From Anaeromyxobacter dehalogenans 2CP-C (lineage in GTDB: Bacteria > Myxococcota > Myxococcia > Myxococcales > Anaeromyxobacteraceae): a DNA stretch of 64,000 nucleotides. A program made the translations under genes and the position numbers. Positions 17,629 to 25,653 of the stretch are shown piece after piece. The number at the start of each line of letters is the position of its first letter. The first letter of the stretch is position 1. The DNA lies in contig NC_007760.1 of the NCBI RefSeq assembly GCF_000013385.1, positions 3,198,001 to 3,262,000 on the forward strand, given 5' to 3'. Under the pieces are notes generated by a model. It made no database searches and had not been told where the DNA came from. It saw only the letters and a list, made by a program, of their open reading frames with translations.

Positions 17629-17714
17629 CGCACCGGCCCCGGGAACGGCGCGGCCCGGCCGCTCGCGCAGCCGGGCCGTAGAAGGCCTCGCAGCATGGAG
17701 GGCCTGGCGCGCGA

Positions 17715-17846
17715 CTACCGCGGCGAGCGCTTCGCGCGGCGCTTGCGCTTGACGCTGAGCACGCGCTTGCGCGTCGCCTGGGCGCGCTTGGTCTTCGAGC
17801 GGTTCGAGATCTTCCGCTTGGAGCGGTTCCCGAGCTTGGCGGGCAT
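17715..17846 (-). CDS. very basic 43-residue protein
   Basis: A 43-residue protein with 20 Lys/Arg and no acidic residue (MPAKLGNRSKRKISNRSKTK...). ATG 17846 has a textbook AAGGAG site 6 bases upstream, which strongly supports expression. Such composition fits a nucleic-acid or ribosome-binding peptide, similar in style to small ribosomal proteins or histone-H1 tails, but no family is recognised. It lies about 100 bases downstream of the topoisomerase VI A gene on the same strand and could share its transcript. Confidence 0.65.
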   Translation of the reverse strand: MPAKLGNRSKRKISNRSKTKRAQATRKRVLSVKRKRRAKRSPR

Positions 17847-17952
17847 GTGGTTCTCCTTGGTGTCCGTCGTGAAAGGCGGCGGAGTCTCGCCGCTCCGGGG
17901 GTGATCGGTCAAGCCCGCCCCGTCCCCGGGCCGGGCGGCGGGCGCGCCGGCG

Positions 17953-19056
17953 CTACTCCAGCCAGTCCCGGTCGCGGAGCTTCTTCGGCAGGTACTCCTC
18001 GGTGATGAAGCTGATCCCGCGCCGCGAGAGCGCCTCCAGCTCGTACTTCTCGCCGGAGCGGACCATCTCCTGGATCTCGCGCTGCCACTTCGGGTCCTTG
18101 AACCAGGGATAGGCCAGCATCTGCTTCGCGCGCGCGTCGTCCTGGTCGTTCATGCGGATCGACACGTTGCCGGGCAGCTTGAACTTCGCCTTGTCGAACG
18201 AGGACAGGCCGATGAAGCGCGCCTTCGGCACCGCCATCCGCATCGACTCGTAGGCCAGGTTGATCGAGCCCTGCTTCAGCACCGAGTAGATGTAGAAGCC
18301 CCAGGGATCGTTGTCCACGAGCACGTACACCGGCAGTCCCAGCTCGGAGTGGAGCCGCTGCACGATGCGGCGCACCCCGCGCGGCGGCTGGCCCAGGCCG
18401 GTGACGATGATGCACTTCTCGCGGGCCCAGAACTTGTCCTCGTTGAAGCGCTTCCAGACGGCGTCCTTCTCGATGAGGAGGACGTACCTCGCCTCGCTCT
18501 TGCCGAACTGGACCACGTGCTCCTCGACGATGGACGGCACCGACCAGCCGCCCGAGCCCATCCGGCGGAGGTCGATGGCGTCGCCGGCGTCGCGGATGGA
18601 GAGCGGGCCCACCATCGAGCCGCGGCCGCTCGCGAACAGGTGCAGCTCCTCGCGGAGCGCGTCGATCGCAACCTCCAGGTCCTCGATGATCGGGTCGGAC
18701 TCCTCCTGCTCCTCGAAGGTGTTCTGCCGCGTCTCCCCGAGGGCGTGCTTCGTCATGTAGTAGAGGTCGCGGATGCTCGTCGTCTTGCCGGCGTCGATGA
18801 GCTCCTTGCACGCCTCCGAGACCAGGAACGTCTGCATGAACTTCTTCGCCATGGAGACGTTGAAGAAGTAGCGCTTCTGCTTCTGGTCCTTCAGCTCGAT
18901 GAGCCGCTTGCGCGGGTTGAACTGCACGTTCGCGAGCGAGCGGACCGGGATCTCGAGGAACGGGTTCTTGCCGCCCTTCACCGAGCGCAGCACCGACTCG
19001 GCGAGCGTCTCGATCTTCTGGACCGTCTTCTTGTCGATGGCGTCGAGCCTGGCCAT
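17953..19056 (-). CDS. top6A: DNA topoisomerase VI subunit A
   Basis: A 367-residue Spo11/Top6A protein, the DNA-cutting subunit of type IIB topoisomerase. The 5Y-CAP region has TTSIRDLYYMTKH with the likely catalytic Tyr100. The Toprim domain shows LLIEKDAVWKRF (Glu) and VLVDNDPWGFYIY (DxD), which coordinate magnesium. Later GLSSFDKAKFKLP and MNDQDDARAKQML match the archaeal family. It starts at ATG 19056, three bases after the subunit B stop, so the two form one operon. The family is standard in archaea and plants and sporadic in bacteria. Confidence 0.93.
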   Translation of the reverse strand: MARLDAIDKKTVQKIETLAESVLRSVKGGKNPFLEIPVRSLANVQFNPRKRLIELKDQKQKRYFFNVSMAKKFMQTFLVSEACKELIDAGKTTSIRDLYYMTKHALGETRQNTFEEQEESDPIIEDLEVAIDALREELHLFASGRGSMVGPLSIRDAGDAIDLRRMGSGGWSVPSIVEEHVVQFGKSEARYVLLIEKDAVWKRFNEDKFWAREKCIIVTGLGQPPRGVRRIVQRLHSELGLPVYVLVDNDPWGFYIYSVLKQGSINLAYESMRMAVPKARFIGLSSFDKAKFKLPGNVSIRMNDQDDARAKQMLAYPWFKDPKWQREIQEMVRSGEKYELEALSRRGISFITEEYLPKKLRDRDWLE

Positions 19057-19059
19057 GGC

Positions 19060-21153
19060 CTACTCCTGCTCCTCTTCCTCGGCCCTGCGCGGCCGCCGCG
19101 TGATCTTCCTCGACTGCTCCTCCAGCGCGGCGTCGTCGAGCCCCTCGCCGGCGCCCTCCTGCTCCGTCACCTGGTCGGCGAGCCGCAGGAACTCGCGCTT
19201 GATGGGGTCGGGGCTGCGCTTCACGATCTTGCCGATCGCCTGCGCCACCTCCTGGATGTACAGCTCGAACAGGCTGCGCCGCTGCGCCTGGTAGTCGGCG
19301 TGCTTGCGCTTGCGGATGTGCGCCGCGAGCTTGCGGCCGCACTCCTGGGCCGCGAGCTGGATCTCCCGGGTGATCTCCGGGTAGTGCGCCACCGCCTCCT
19401 TCGCCTCGCTGGTGAACGGCACCCACACCGAAGCGATGTGCACGAGCAGCGCCATGGGCCCGACCGGCAGCGAGCCGCGCGGCTGGCTGAGCAGGTAGTT
19501 GCGCCAGTCGGTCTTGACGATGGCCTCGGTCATGCCGCACGCGCCGCGCTGGAACAGCAGCGGCACGCGGTTCGCGAAGCGGAACAGCTCGATGGGCTTG
19601 TCGGCCGGCCAGCTCCCGCCGTACGCGAGGCCGACCTCCACCTGGAACGGGTTGCCGCGGTACACCTTGGGCGGCCGGGTCACCGTCGCGATGAAGTAGT
19701 TGTGGCCCTTGATCTTCTCGACGCCCTCCTCCGCCGGCGCGTCCGGCACCTCGGGCGCCTCCGCCTTCGCCGCCCTCCCCTTCTTCGTGGCCTTCTTCTT
19801 CCGGGCCGCGTCGAGGTCGAGCTGCTCCTCCTCCTCCGGCCCCTCGGTCTCGATCACGTTCAGGAAGGACACCAGGCCCTTGCGCATGAGCGTGTCGCCG
19901 ATGGGCGAGAGGATCTGCGTCGGCGGCGCCATGATCCTGGTGGCGCCGATGGCCTGGTGGAGCTTGCGGGCGACCTCGCGGTCGCCGGCGACGTCGCGCG
20001 GACGGACCTTCGCCTTGAAGCCGGCCTTCTTCACGATCTCGTCGGCGACGGTCGAGGAGACGCGCGAGAACGCGGACTGCAGGAACCCGCGCACGTCGTG
20101 GCTCTTCGAGTCGGCGGCCATCCGCATCAGCGCGCCCAGCTCCACGCCGTGCGGGTGCGGCTTGATCTCTTGCGCCTCCTTGGGCAGCTCGTCGGTGGCG
20201 CGAGGGAAGGAGAGCGGCGCCTGGCGCGGGCGCAGGTAGTGGAAGGTGGCGTGCGGGTTGGAGAGCGCGGTGTGCTCGACGTAGCGGTTCACGAACCGCT
20301 GCCCCTGCTGCCAGTTCGCGACGATCTCCAGCTCCACCCGCGTGCCGTGCTCGTGCCAGTCGTCGAGCTGCCGCTCGGCGGTGACCACCGGGTTGTTCTT
20401 GCGCGTGTCGATCTGGATCTCGAGCCCGAACGCCGGCTTGCCCTTGCCGGTGCGGGAGATCATCCGGATCGGCTGCCCGGTGGTGAGCTGGCCGTACATG
20501 GCGGCGGCGCTGATGCCGATGCCCTGCTGGCCGCGGCTCTGCTTCAGGCGGTGGAACTTCGAGCCGTAGAGGAGCTTGCCGAAGATCTTCGGCGCCTGCG
20601 CCTTCACGATGCCGGGGCCGTTGTCCTCCACCACCACCACGAAGCGGCCCTCGCCCTTCGTCAGCTCGCCCTCGCCCTGGTCGTTCAGCCCGAGGTCGCG
20701 GACCTCGATGGTGATCTCGGGGAGGATGCCGGCCTCCTCGCAGGCGTCGAGCGAGTTGTCCACCGCCTCCTTGATGGTGGTGAGCAGCGCCTTCGAGGCG
20801 TTGTCGAAGCCGAGCAGGTGCCGGTTCTTGGTGAAGAACTCGGAGATCGAGATCTCGCGCTGCTGCTGCGCCATCTGCTCCGCGGTGGCGCGGCGCTTCG
20901 GCGAGCGCGTCGCCGCGGCCGGCTCCGGCTCGGCCTCGGGCGCGGGCGGCAGGAGCTCGGGCTCCTCCGCAGGCGCGGGGCGTGCCCGCCCGGCGGCCTT
21001 GCGCACCGGCACCCGGGGGGCAGGCGGCGCGGCGGGCTTCGACCGGCGCGGGGCCGCTCCCCCGACCACCGCCAGCTCCAGCTGGTCGCGCTCCCGGTCC
21101 CGCCCCGTGGCCTTCCCCTTCGCCCTCACCGCCGCCGCCTTCCGAGCCGCCAT
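19060..21153 (-). CDS. top6B: DNA topoisomerase VI subunit B
   Basis: A 697-residue GHKL ATPase subunit. After about 100 residues of Pro/Ala/Lys-rich tail unlike archaeal homologues come the N box TTIKEAVDNSLDACEEAG, the G1 box VVVEDNGPGIVKAQ and the lid region YGSKFHRLKQSRGQQGIGISAAAMYGQL. The H2TH and transducer regions follow. A Lys/Glu/Ala-rich insertion near residues 430-475 interrupts the transducer-side half. It ends in an RRAEEEEQE tail. ATP-driven gate closing would drive strand passage with subunit A. ATG 21153 is preferred; a TTG seven codons upstream is also possible. Confidence 0.93.
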   Translation of the reverse strand: MAARKAAAVRAKGKATGRDRERDQLELAVVGGAAPRRSKPAAPPAPRVPVRKAAGRARPAPAEEPELLPPAPEAEPEPAAATRSPKRRATAEQMAQQQREISISEFFTKNRHLLGFDNASKALLTTIKEAVDNSLDACEEAGILPEITIEVRDLGLNDQGEGELTKGEGRFVVVVEDNGPGIVKAQAPKIFGKLLYGSKFHRLKQSRGQQGIGISAAAMYGQLTTGQPIRMISRTGKGKPAFGLEIQIDTRKNNPVVTAERQLDDWHEHGTRVELEIVANWQQGQRFVNRYVEHTALSNPHATFHYLRPRQAPLSFPRATDELPKEAQEIKPHPHGVELGALMRMAADSKSHDVRGFLQSAFSRVSSTVADEIVKKAGFKAKVRPRDVAGDREVARKLHQAIGATRIMAPPTQILSPIGDTLMRKGLVSFLNVIETEGPEEEEQLDLDAARKKKATKKGRAAKAEAPEVPDAPAEEGVEKIKGHNYFIATVTRPPKVYRGNPFQVEVGLAYGGSWPADKPIELFRFANRVPLLFQRGACGMTEAIVKTDWRNYLLSQPRGSLPVGPMALLVHIASVWVPFTSEAKEAVAHYPEITREIQLAAQECGRKLAAHIRKRKHADYQAQRRSLFELYIQEVAQAIGKIVKRSPDPIKREFLRLADQVTEQEGAGEGLDDAALEEQSRKITRRPRRAEEEEQE

Positions 21154-21313
21154 ATGGACGCGCTGACCTCGCAACCCCGCGATATCGCCTGCCTCGCCCC
21201 AATAGCACGGCGGGGGATCCCGCGCGAGATCGCGGCGACCCGTGCGCGCCAGCGCGCGGCCGGGCGGGCGTCCGGCGGATTGACGCGGCCCCTCCGATGG
21301 TTACTCAAGCACC

Positions 21314-22237
21314 ATGTCCTGGAGCGAGGCGGCACAGCCGCGCGGCATGTCCCCGAAGGCCGGTGTGGGCCGCAACTACGCCAAGACCGCCATGCTGATG
21401 GCGCTGCTCATCGCGCTGCTCGCGATCGGCGGCAACGTGGTCGGCGGCATGCAGGGGATGCTGCTCTTCGGCGGGCTCGGCCTGGTCTTCAACTTCGTCT
21501 CCTACTGGTTCTCCGACCGGCTCGCGCTCATGGCGCACCGCGCGCGGCCGGTGACGCGCGAGGAGCTGCCGCAGGTCTACGAGATCGTCGAGCGGCTCAC
21601 CCGCCGCGCGGGCATGCCCATGCCGCGGGTCTACGTCATTCCCTCCGAGACGCCGAACGCCTTCGCCACGGGCAGGAACCCGTCGCACGCGGCGGTCGCC
21701 GTCACCGAGGGGATCCTCCGCATCCTCGACCGGCGCCAGCTCGAGGGCGTGCTCGCGCACGAGCTCGCCCACGTGCGCAACCGCGACATCCTCATCTCCA
21801 CCATCGCCGCGGCGGTGGCCGGGCTCATCTCCACGCTCGGCTACGTGGTCCGCTGGGGCGCGCTGCTCGGCGGCATGCGCCGCGAGGACGACCGCGGCGG
21901 CTCGGCGCTCGAGCTGCTGGCCTGGGCGATCCTGGCGCCGCTCGTGGCGCTCGTGATCCAGCTCGCGGTGTCCCGCTCGCGCGAGTACGGCGCGGACGCG
22001 TCCGGCGCCGAGCTGGTGGGCGACCCCGAGCCGCTCGCCGAGGCGCTGCTCGCGCTGGAGCGCGGCAACGAGGCCATCCCGTACCAGTACGGCGGCCCCG
22101 CCACCGCGCACCTGTTCATCGTGAACCCGTTCCACGGGGCGGGCGCGAAGATGATGAGCCTGTTCTCGACCCACCCGCCCATCGAGGAGCGCGTGCGCCG
22201 GCTCCGCGAGATGCGGCGCGGCGTGCGGTACGCGTAG
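21314..22237 (+). CDS. htpX: membrane zinc metalloprotease HtpX
   Basis: A 307-residue M48B protease that degrades damaged membrane proteins. Two membrane helices near residues 24-65 are followed by the zinc motif HELAH (149-153) and the third ligand in SREYGADASGAEL; two further hydrophobic segments lie between. The conserved GRNPSHAAVAVTEGIL block just before the active site is typical of HtpX. ATG 21314 gives a slightly long N-terminus; ATG 21347 is an alternative. Expected control is by heat or envelope stress, but no such promoter was identified. Confidence 0.93.
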   Translation: MSWSEAAQPRGMSPKAGVGRNYAKTAMLMALLIALLAIGGNVVGGMQGMLLFGGLGLVFNFVSYWFSDRLALMAHRARPVTREELPQVYEIVERLTRRAGMPMPRVYVIPSETPNAFATGRNPSHAAVAVTEGILRILDRRQLEGVLAHELAHVRNRDILISTIAAAVAGLISTLGYVVRWGALLGGMRREDDRGGSALELLAWAILAPLVALVIQLAVSRSREYGADASGAELVGDPEPLAEALLALERGNEAIPYQYGGPATAHLFIVNPFHGAGAKMMSLFSTHPPIEERVRRLREMRRGVRYA

Positions 22238-22251
22238 GGGTCGGGCAGCGC

Positions 22252-22668
22252 TCAGTACGAGCAGGCGAGCGCGCCGGAGCTCACGTCGAGCGTGCCGTTC
22301 ACGGTGCCGCTCGTCCCGTTGAACGCGAACATCGGGTAGCTGCCCGGCGTGGTCGGCGCGGTGAAGGTGCAGATCACGTCGTTCGAGCAGCTCGGAGCCG
22401 GACAGCTGATCGAGCTGTCGCAGGCCTCGGCCAGCGGGTCGAGCTGGATCTGCCCACCCTGGATATCCACGTCGCAGCGGGTGATGTTCTGGTTGCAAGT
22501 CGGGCAGGCCCGCAGCTTCACCTGGACCGTGGCGCCGGGGGCGACCGTGCAGCTCTGGATCGCGTCGATGCGGGGCGTCTCCGTCGGGCAGGTGTCGTTG
22601 CCGCAGCCCGCCGCGAGGAGCGCGGCGGCGGCGAGGGCGGCGGCGGAGAGGGCGTTGCGCGTCTTCAT
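22252..22668 (-). CDS. Cys-rich lipoprotein
   Basis: A 138-residue predicted lipoprotein (lipobox LLAAGC, Cys22). The mature part contains many cysteines, including CPTC, CDVD, SCPAPSC and ICTF, suggesting several disulfides in a small beta-sandwich (APGATVQVKLRACPTC ... FTAPTTPGSYPMFAFNGTSG). No family recognised. ATG 22668 has an AGGAGC site upstream. It is followed upstream by a dehydrogenase gene on the same strand 14 bases away. Confidence 0.75.
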   Translation of the reverse strand: MKTRNALSAAALAAAALLAAGCGNDTCPTETPRIDAIQSCTVAPGATVQVKLRACPTCNQNITRCDVDIQGGQIQLDPLAEACDSSISCPAPSCSNDVICTFTAPTTPGSYPMFAFNGTSGTVNGTLDVSSGALACSY

Positions 22669-22682
22669 GATGGGCTCCTGCG

Positions 22683-23711
22683 TCAGGGCGTGAGGACGAT
22701 CTTCCCGAACTGCGCGCGCTCGGCAAGCAGCGCCTGCGCCTCGCGCGCCCGGGCGAGCGGAAGCACCCGGTCCACCACCGGCCGCAGCCTCCCCTCGCCC
22801 ACGAAGCGGAGCACCTCGAGCAGCTCGCCGGAGGTGCCCATGGTCGAGCCGAGGATGGAGAGCTGGCGGTAGAACACGTGCCGCAGGTCGGTCGGCGGGT
22901 CGTACCCGGTGGTCGCGCCCACCGTGACGATGCGGCCGCCCGGCGCGCAGGAGAGGATCGACCCCTCCCACGTCTTCCTGCCCACGTGCTCGAACACCAC
23001 CTCCACGCCGCGGCGCTGCGTGAGCCGCTTCACCTCCTGGACGAAGTCCTTCGCCTCGTAATTCACGACCTCGTCCGCGCCGAGCGCCCGCGCCCGCTCC
23101 AGCTTGGCGTCCGAGCCGGCGGTGGCGATGACGCGCGCGCCGTGGAGCTTCGCGATCTGCACCGCCGCGACGCCGACGCCCGAGCCGGCCGCGTGCACCA
23201 GCACGGTCTCGCCGGGCCGCACCCGCGCGCGCGCCACCAGCGCGTGCCAGGCGGTGAGGAACGTGAGCGGCACCGCCGCCGCCTCCTCGAAGGACAGGTT
23301 CGGCGGGCGCGGCAGCGCGTTGCGGGCCGGCACCACCACCGCCTCGGCCTGGCCGCCCGAGACGTGCTCGCCCAGGATGGCGTAGCCGCGGCACAGGTTC
23401 TCCTCGCCGGAGCGGCAGCGCACGCAGCGCCCGCAGGAGAGCCCCGGCGCGAGCACCACCTCGGCGCCCACCCTCGGCTCGTCCACCCCCGGCCCCACCG
23501 CGTCCACCACCCCGGCCACGTCCGAGCCGAGCACGTGCGGGAACGACAGCATGAGCCCGCTCCAGCCCTTGCGGACCCAGAGGTCGAGGTGGTTGAGCGC
23601 CGCCGCCCGCACCCGCACCCGGACCTCGGCCGGGCCGGGCTCCGGCAGCGGGAGCTCACCGACCTCGACGCGCTCGGGGCCGCCGTGGCCGCGGATCAGG
23701 ACGGCCTTCAT
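22683..23711 (-). CDS. zinc-type medium-chain alcohol dehydrogenase/quinone reductase
   Basis: A 342-residue MDR-family NAD(P)H oxidoreductase. N-terminal GroES-like domain with AAALNHLDLWVRKG and VLGSDVAGVVDAVGPGV; structural zinc site GLSCGRCVRCRSGEENLC (four Cys); Rossmann domain starting VLVHAAGSGVGVAAVQIAKLHGARVIATAGSD. The Asn in place of the catalytic-zinc Cys in AALNH makes a quinone-oxidoreductase or enoyl-reductase-like activity more likely than a classical alcohol dehydrogenase. The substrate cannot be predicted. Confidence 0.85.
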   Translation of the reverse strand: MKAVLIRGHGGPERVEVGELPLPEPGPAEVRVRVRAAALNHLDLWVRKGWSGLMLSFPHVLGSDVAGVVDAVGPGVDEPRVGAEVVLAPGLSCGRCVRCRSGEENLCRGYAILGEHVSGGQAEAVVVPARNALPRPPNLSFEEAAAVPLTFLTAWHALVARARVRPGETVLVHAAGSGVGVAAVQIAKLHGARVIATAGSDAKLERARALGADEVVNYEAKDFVQEVKRLTQRRGVEVVFEHVGRKTWEGSILSCAPGGRIVTVGATTGYDPPTDLRHVFYRQLSILGSTMGTSGELLEVLRFVGEGRLRPVVDRVLPLARAREAQALLAERAQFGKIVLTP

Positions 23712-23727
23712 GTGCGCTCCCGTTCGC

Positions 23728-24156
23728 CTAGAAGGACTGGTAGGTCGGGTTCTGGTCGAACCAGCGGGCCGCGCAGATCACGGCGGCCGTGCCGCTCGCC
23801 TCGAAGTCGGCCTGCCTCACCCGGACCTCGCAGCCGAGCCAGCAGCCGGTGGGGCCGCAGATGTTGGAGTCGTTCGGGTAGTACGACCAGTCCATGATGC
23901 AGAGGACGTTCGTGTCCGAGGCCGCGCCGCACAGATCCCCGGCGCCGGTCGAGGTGAGCGGCAGGCCGCACTGCATGCCCGTGAACACGTCCCGGTAGCG
24001 GAACAGCAGCTCGGCCTGGTCGAGCGTCGCCCCGCTCGCGGCCAGCGCGTTGCACTGCCGCCCCAGCTCGTCGTACGCCTTCTCCTCCTTGCTCTTCCCG
24101 CAGGCGGCGACGGCGAGGACGGTGGCGAGGACGGCGAGCGTTCGGGCAGCGGTCAC
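23728..24156 (-). CDS. lipoprotein of unknown function
   Basis: A 142-residue predicted lipoprotein (LAVAACG, Cys19). The mature part has paired cysteines (QCNALAA, GMQCGLP, DLCGAAS, LCIMDW, ICGPTGCWLGCEV) and aromatic residues. No domain recognised. It lies upstream of the dehydrogenase gene on the same strand. The Cys pattern resembles other small exported Cys-rich proteins of myxobacteria. Confidence 0.7.
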   Translation of the reverse strand: MTAARTLAVLATVLAVAACGKSKEEKAYDELGRQCNALAASGATLDQAELLFRYRDVFTGMQCGLPLTSTGAGDLCGAASDTNVLCIMDWSYYPNDSNICGPTGCWLGCEVRVRQADFEASGTAAVICAARWFDQNPTYQSF

Positions 24157-24273
24157 GAGCGCACGTTATCGCCGGGTGCGGCCCCTTGCCAGGGGCTCAC
24201 TGGGGCGGGATAAGACCAGCTCCCGGCCGGGGCGGGTGCGCCGCCCAGGCGTGGATACACTTGGGGTGAACGG

Positions 24274-24687
24274 ATGGTCGTTCGCGTGGACGTGCTCCCG
24301 CTCGCGCTCGAGCTGCGGCGGATCGTCATCGCCGAGGTCATCGGCGGGTTCCACGGCCAGGCCCAGCTCGGCCGCTGGTGGCTGCCGTCGGGCGTGCTCG
24401 CCGACGGGGAGCAGCCCGGGGAGCGCGCCGCGGCCATCGCGCGCGAGCAGCTCGGGCTCGAGCTGGAGGGGCTGGTGGTGGTCGGCTGCCGCGCGGAGCA
24501 GGTGGGCGGCGCGCCGCACCTCGCGCTGGTGTTCGCCGGGGCGGTGGCCGGCGGCGAGCCCGCGCCGGGCGCGCCGGTGACCGGCTTCGCGGCGCGCACG
24601 CTCGCGGAGCTGCCCGATCAGGTCGGCTTCTACCACCGCGACGTCATCGAGGTGCTGGCGGCCCGCTACGAGCGGCTGCGCGCATGA
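24274..24687 (+). CDS. Nudix-fold protein with degenerate catalytic box
   Basis: A 137-residue protein. The segment WWLPSGVLADGEQPGERAAAIAREQLGLELEG has the position and shape of a Nudix box (G-x5-E-x7-RE), but the EE pair expected after RE is absent (REQLGLEL), so hydrolase activity is doubtful. The remaining sequence (VEVIGG, HLALVFAG) fits the Nudix beta-sandwich. The selenoprotein peroxiredoxin follows 55 bases downstream and may share the transcript. Confidence 0.55.
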   Translation: MVVRVDVLPLALELRRIVIAEVIGGFHGQAQLGRWWLPSGVLADGEQPGERAAAIAREQLGLELEGLVVVGCRAEQVGGAPHLALVFAGAVAGGEPAPGAPVTGFAARTLAELPDQVGFYHRDVIEVLAARYERLRA

Positions 24688-24742
24688 GCGGCGCCCCGGC
24701 GGCCCGCTTGCCCGCGCCGGCCGCGCTGGCTAGGACCCCGGC

Positions 24743-25240
24743 ATGACGATCCCCCTGCTCGCGATGCTGCTCGGCGCCGCCCCCCTGAAGGTGGGCGACA
24801 AGGCGCCGGACTTCACGCTCCCCGACACCGACGGCAAGCCGGTGTCGCTGTCGAGCCTGCTCGAGTCCGGCCCGGTGATCCTGGCCTTCTACACGAAGGC
24901 GTTCACCCCTGGTTGAACGCGCGAGCTCTCAGCGTACCGGGACCGGTATGCCGACGTGGCGAACAAGGGCGCGCAGGTGGTGGGCATCAGCACCGACTCG
25001 GTCGAGACCCAGCGGAAGTTCAAGGACGAGCTGAAGGTCCCGTACCGGCTGCTCTCCGACGAGGGCGGCAAGGTGGCGAAGCAGTACGGGGGCACCATGC
25101 CGGTGGTGGGGCTCGCGAACCGGGCCACCTACGTGCTCGAGCAGGACGGGACCATCAAGGAGATCGTGACCGGCAGCGCCGCGATCGATCCGGCGGGCGC
25201 GATCACCTCCTGCCCGCTGCACAAGGGGAAGAAGGGCTAG
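24743..25240 (+). CDS. selenocysteine-containing peroxiredoxin (BCP/PrxQ type), TGA at codon 58 read as Sec
   Basis: The frame runs from ATG 24743 to the stop at 25238-25240 with one internal TGA (24914-24916) exactly where peroxiredoxins have their peroxidatic cysteine: AFTPG[14 protein letters not shown] against the family pattern FTPGCTxE. Around it are normal thioredoxin-fold segments: [49 protein letters not shown] and the C-terminal [14 protein letters not shown]. The 165-residue product would reduce peroxides. A single Cys157 near the C-terminus could resolve a selenenyl intermediate. A short hydrophobic N-terminus hints at export. A SECIS-like hairpin follows the TGA. Ordinary gene finders split or lose this gene. 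Confidence 0.88.
24932..24951 (+). promoter_or_regulatory. SECIS-like hairpin for selenocysteine insertion
   Basis: Eight base pairs (GCGTACCG with CGGTATGC, one G-U) close a GGAC tetraloop. The loop begins 24 bases after the TGA codon, within the range known for bacterial SECIS elements, and has G in its first two positions as the bacterial consensus requires. It lies inside the coding sequence, as expected for SelB-dependent recoding. Confidence 0.75.
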
Positions 25241-25242
25241 CC

Positions 25243-25461
25243 ATGCGCGTGCTGGACGGGTTCGTGGCCGGGCTACGCCGGCGGCTCCTCGGGATCTCGG
25301 CGGAGGAGATCCGCTACACGTTCGAGGACGTGCGCGGCGAGATCCGCGCGCTGCGCGCCGAGCTGAAGGAGGAGATCGCCGCCGTGCGCCGCGAGCTGGA
25401 CACGCTCCCGTCCCGGCAGGACCGCCCCAAGGGGCCGGAGATCCCGGTCGCGGAGGCCTGA
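25243..25461 (+). CDS. short coiled-coil protein
   Basis: A 72-residue protein, mostly one amphipathic helix (SAEEIRYTFEDVRGEIRALRAELKEEIAAVRRELDTL), two bases after the peroxiredoxin stop. ATG 25243 is the natural start. No family recognised; the arrangement suggests cotranscription with the selenoprotein gene and a structural or partner role. Confidence 0.6.
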   Translation: MRVLDGFVAGLRRRLLGISAEEIRYTFEDVRGEIRALRAELKEEIAAVRRELDTLPSRQDRPKGPEIPVAEA

Positions 25462-25465
25462 GCCC

Positions 25466-25652
25466 CGCTCGTGGTTCGACAGGCTCACCACGAGCGGCTT
25501 ATGCAGGCGCGCTCACCCTGAGCGTAGGCGGGCCGCAGGCCCGCCGGAGTCGAAGGGTCGCCCTGAGCGTCCCTCGACTCCGCGCGGCCCCTCGGGCCGC
25601 GCTACGCTCGGGATGAGCGAGCGAGCGGAAGGCCCGCCGGAGTCGAAGGGAC
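25466..25652. repeat. cluster of dispersed palindromic repeats
   Basis: First a hairpin CGCTCGTGGT/ACCACGAGCG (25466-25496). Then three copies of a larger unit: 25515-25559, 25569-25618 in inverse orientation and a partial copy at 25631-25652. Each full unit has conserved flanks, CCCTGAGCGTAG or CCCGAGCGTAG on one side and CGGAGTCGA(A/G)GGG on the other, enclosing a GC-rich hairpin whose sequence differs between copies. The same unit occurs near 34.05 kb. It may end transcription between the convergent flanking genes. Confidence 0.75.
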
Positions 25653-25653
25653 G

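Noticed and set aside
24743-25240. Peroxiredoxin as pseudogene with nonsense mutation
   Set aside because: The TGA is exactly at the catalytic Cys position, the rest is intact and a SECIS-like hairpin follows, so recoding is far more likely.
25466-25652. CRISPR-like array
   Set aside because: Units are in both orientations, unequal in spacing and have variable hairpin cores; no cas genes nearby.
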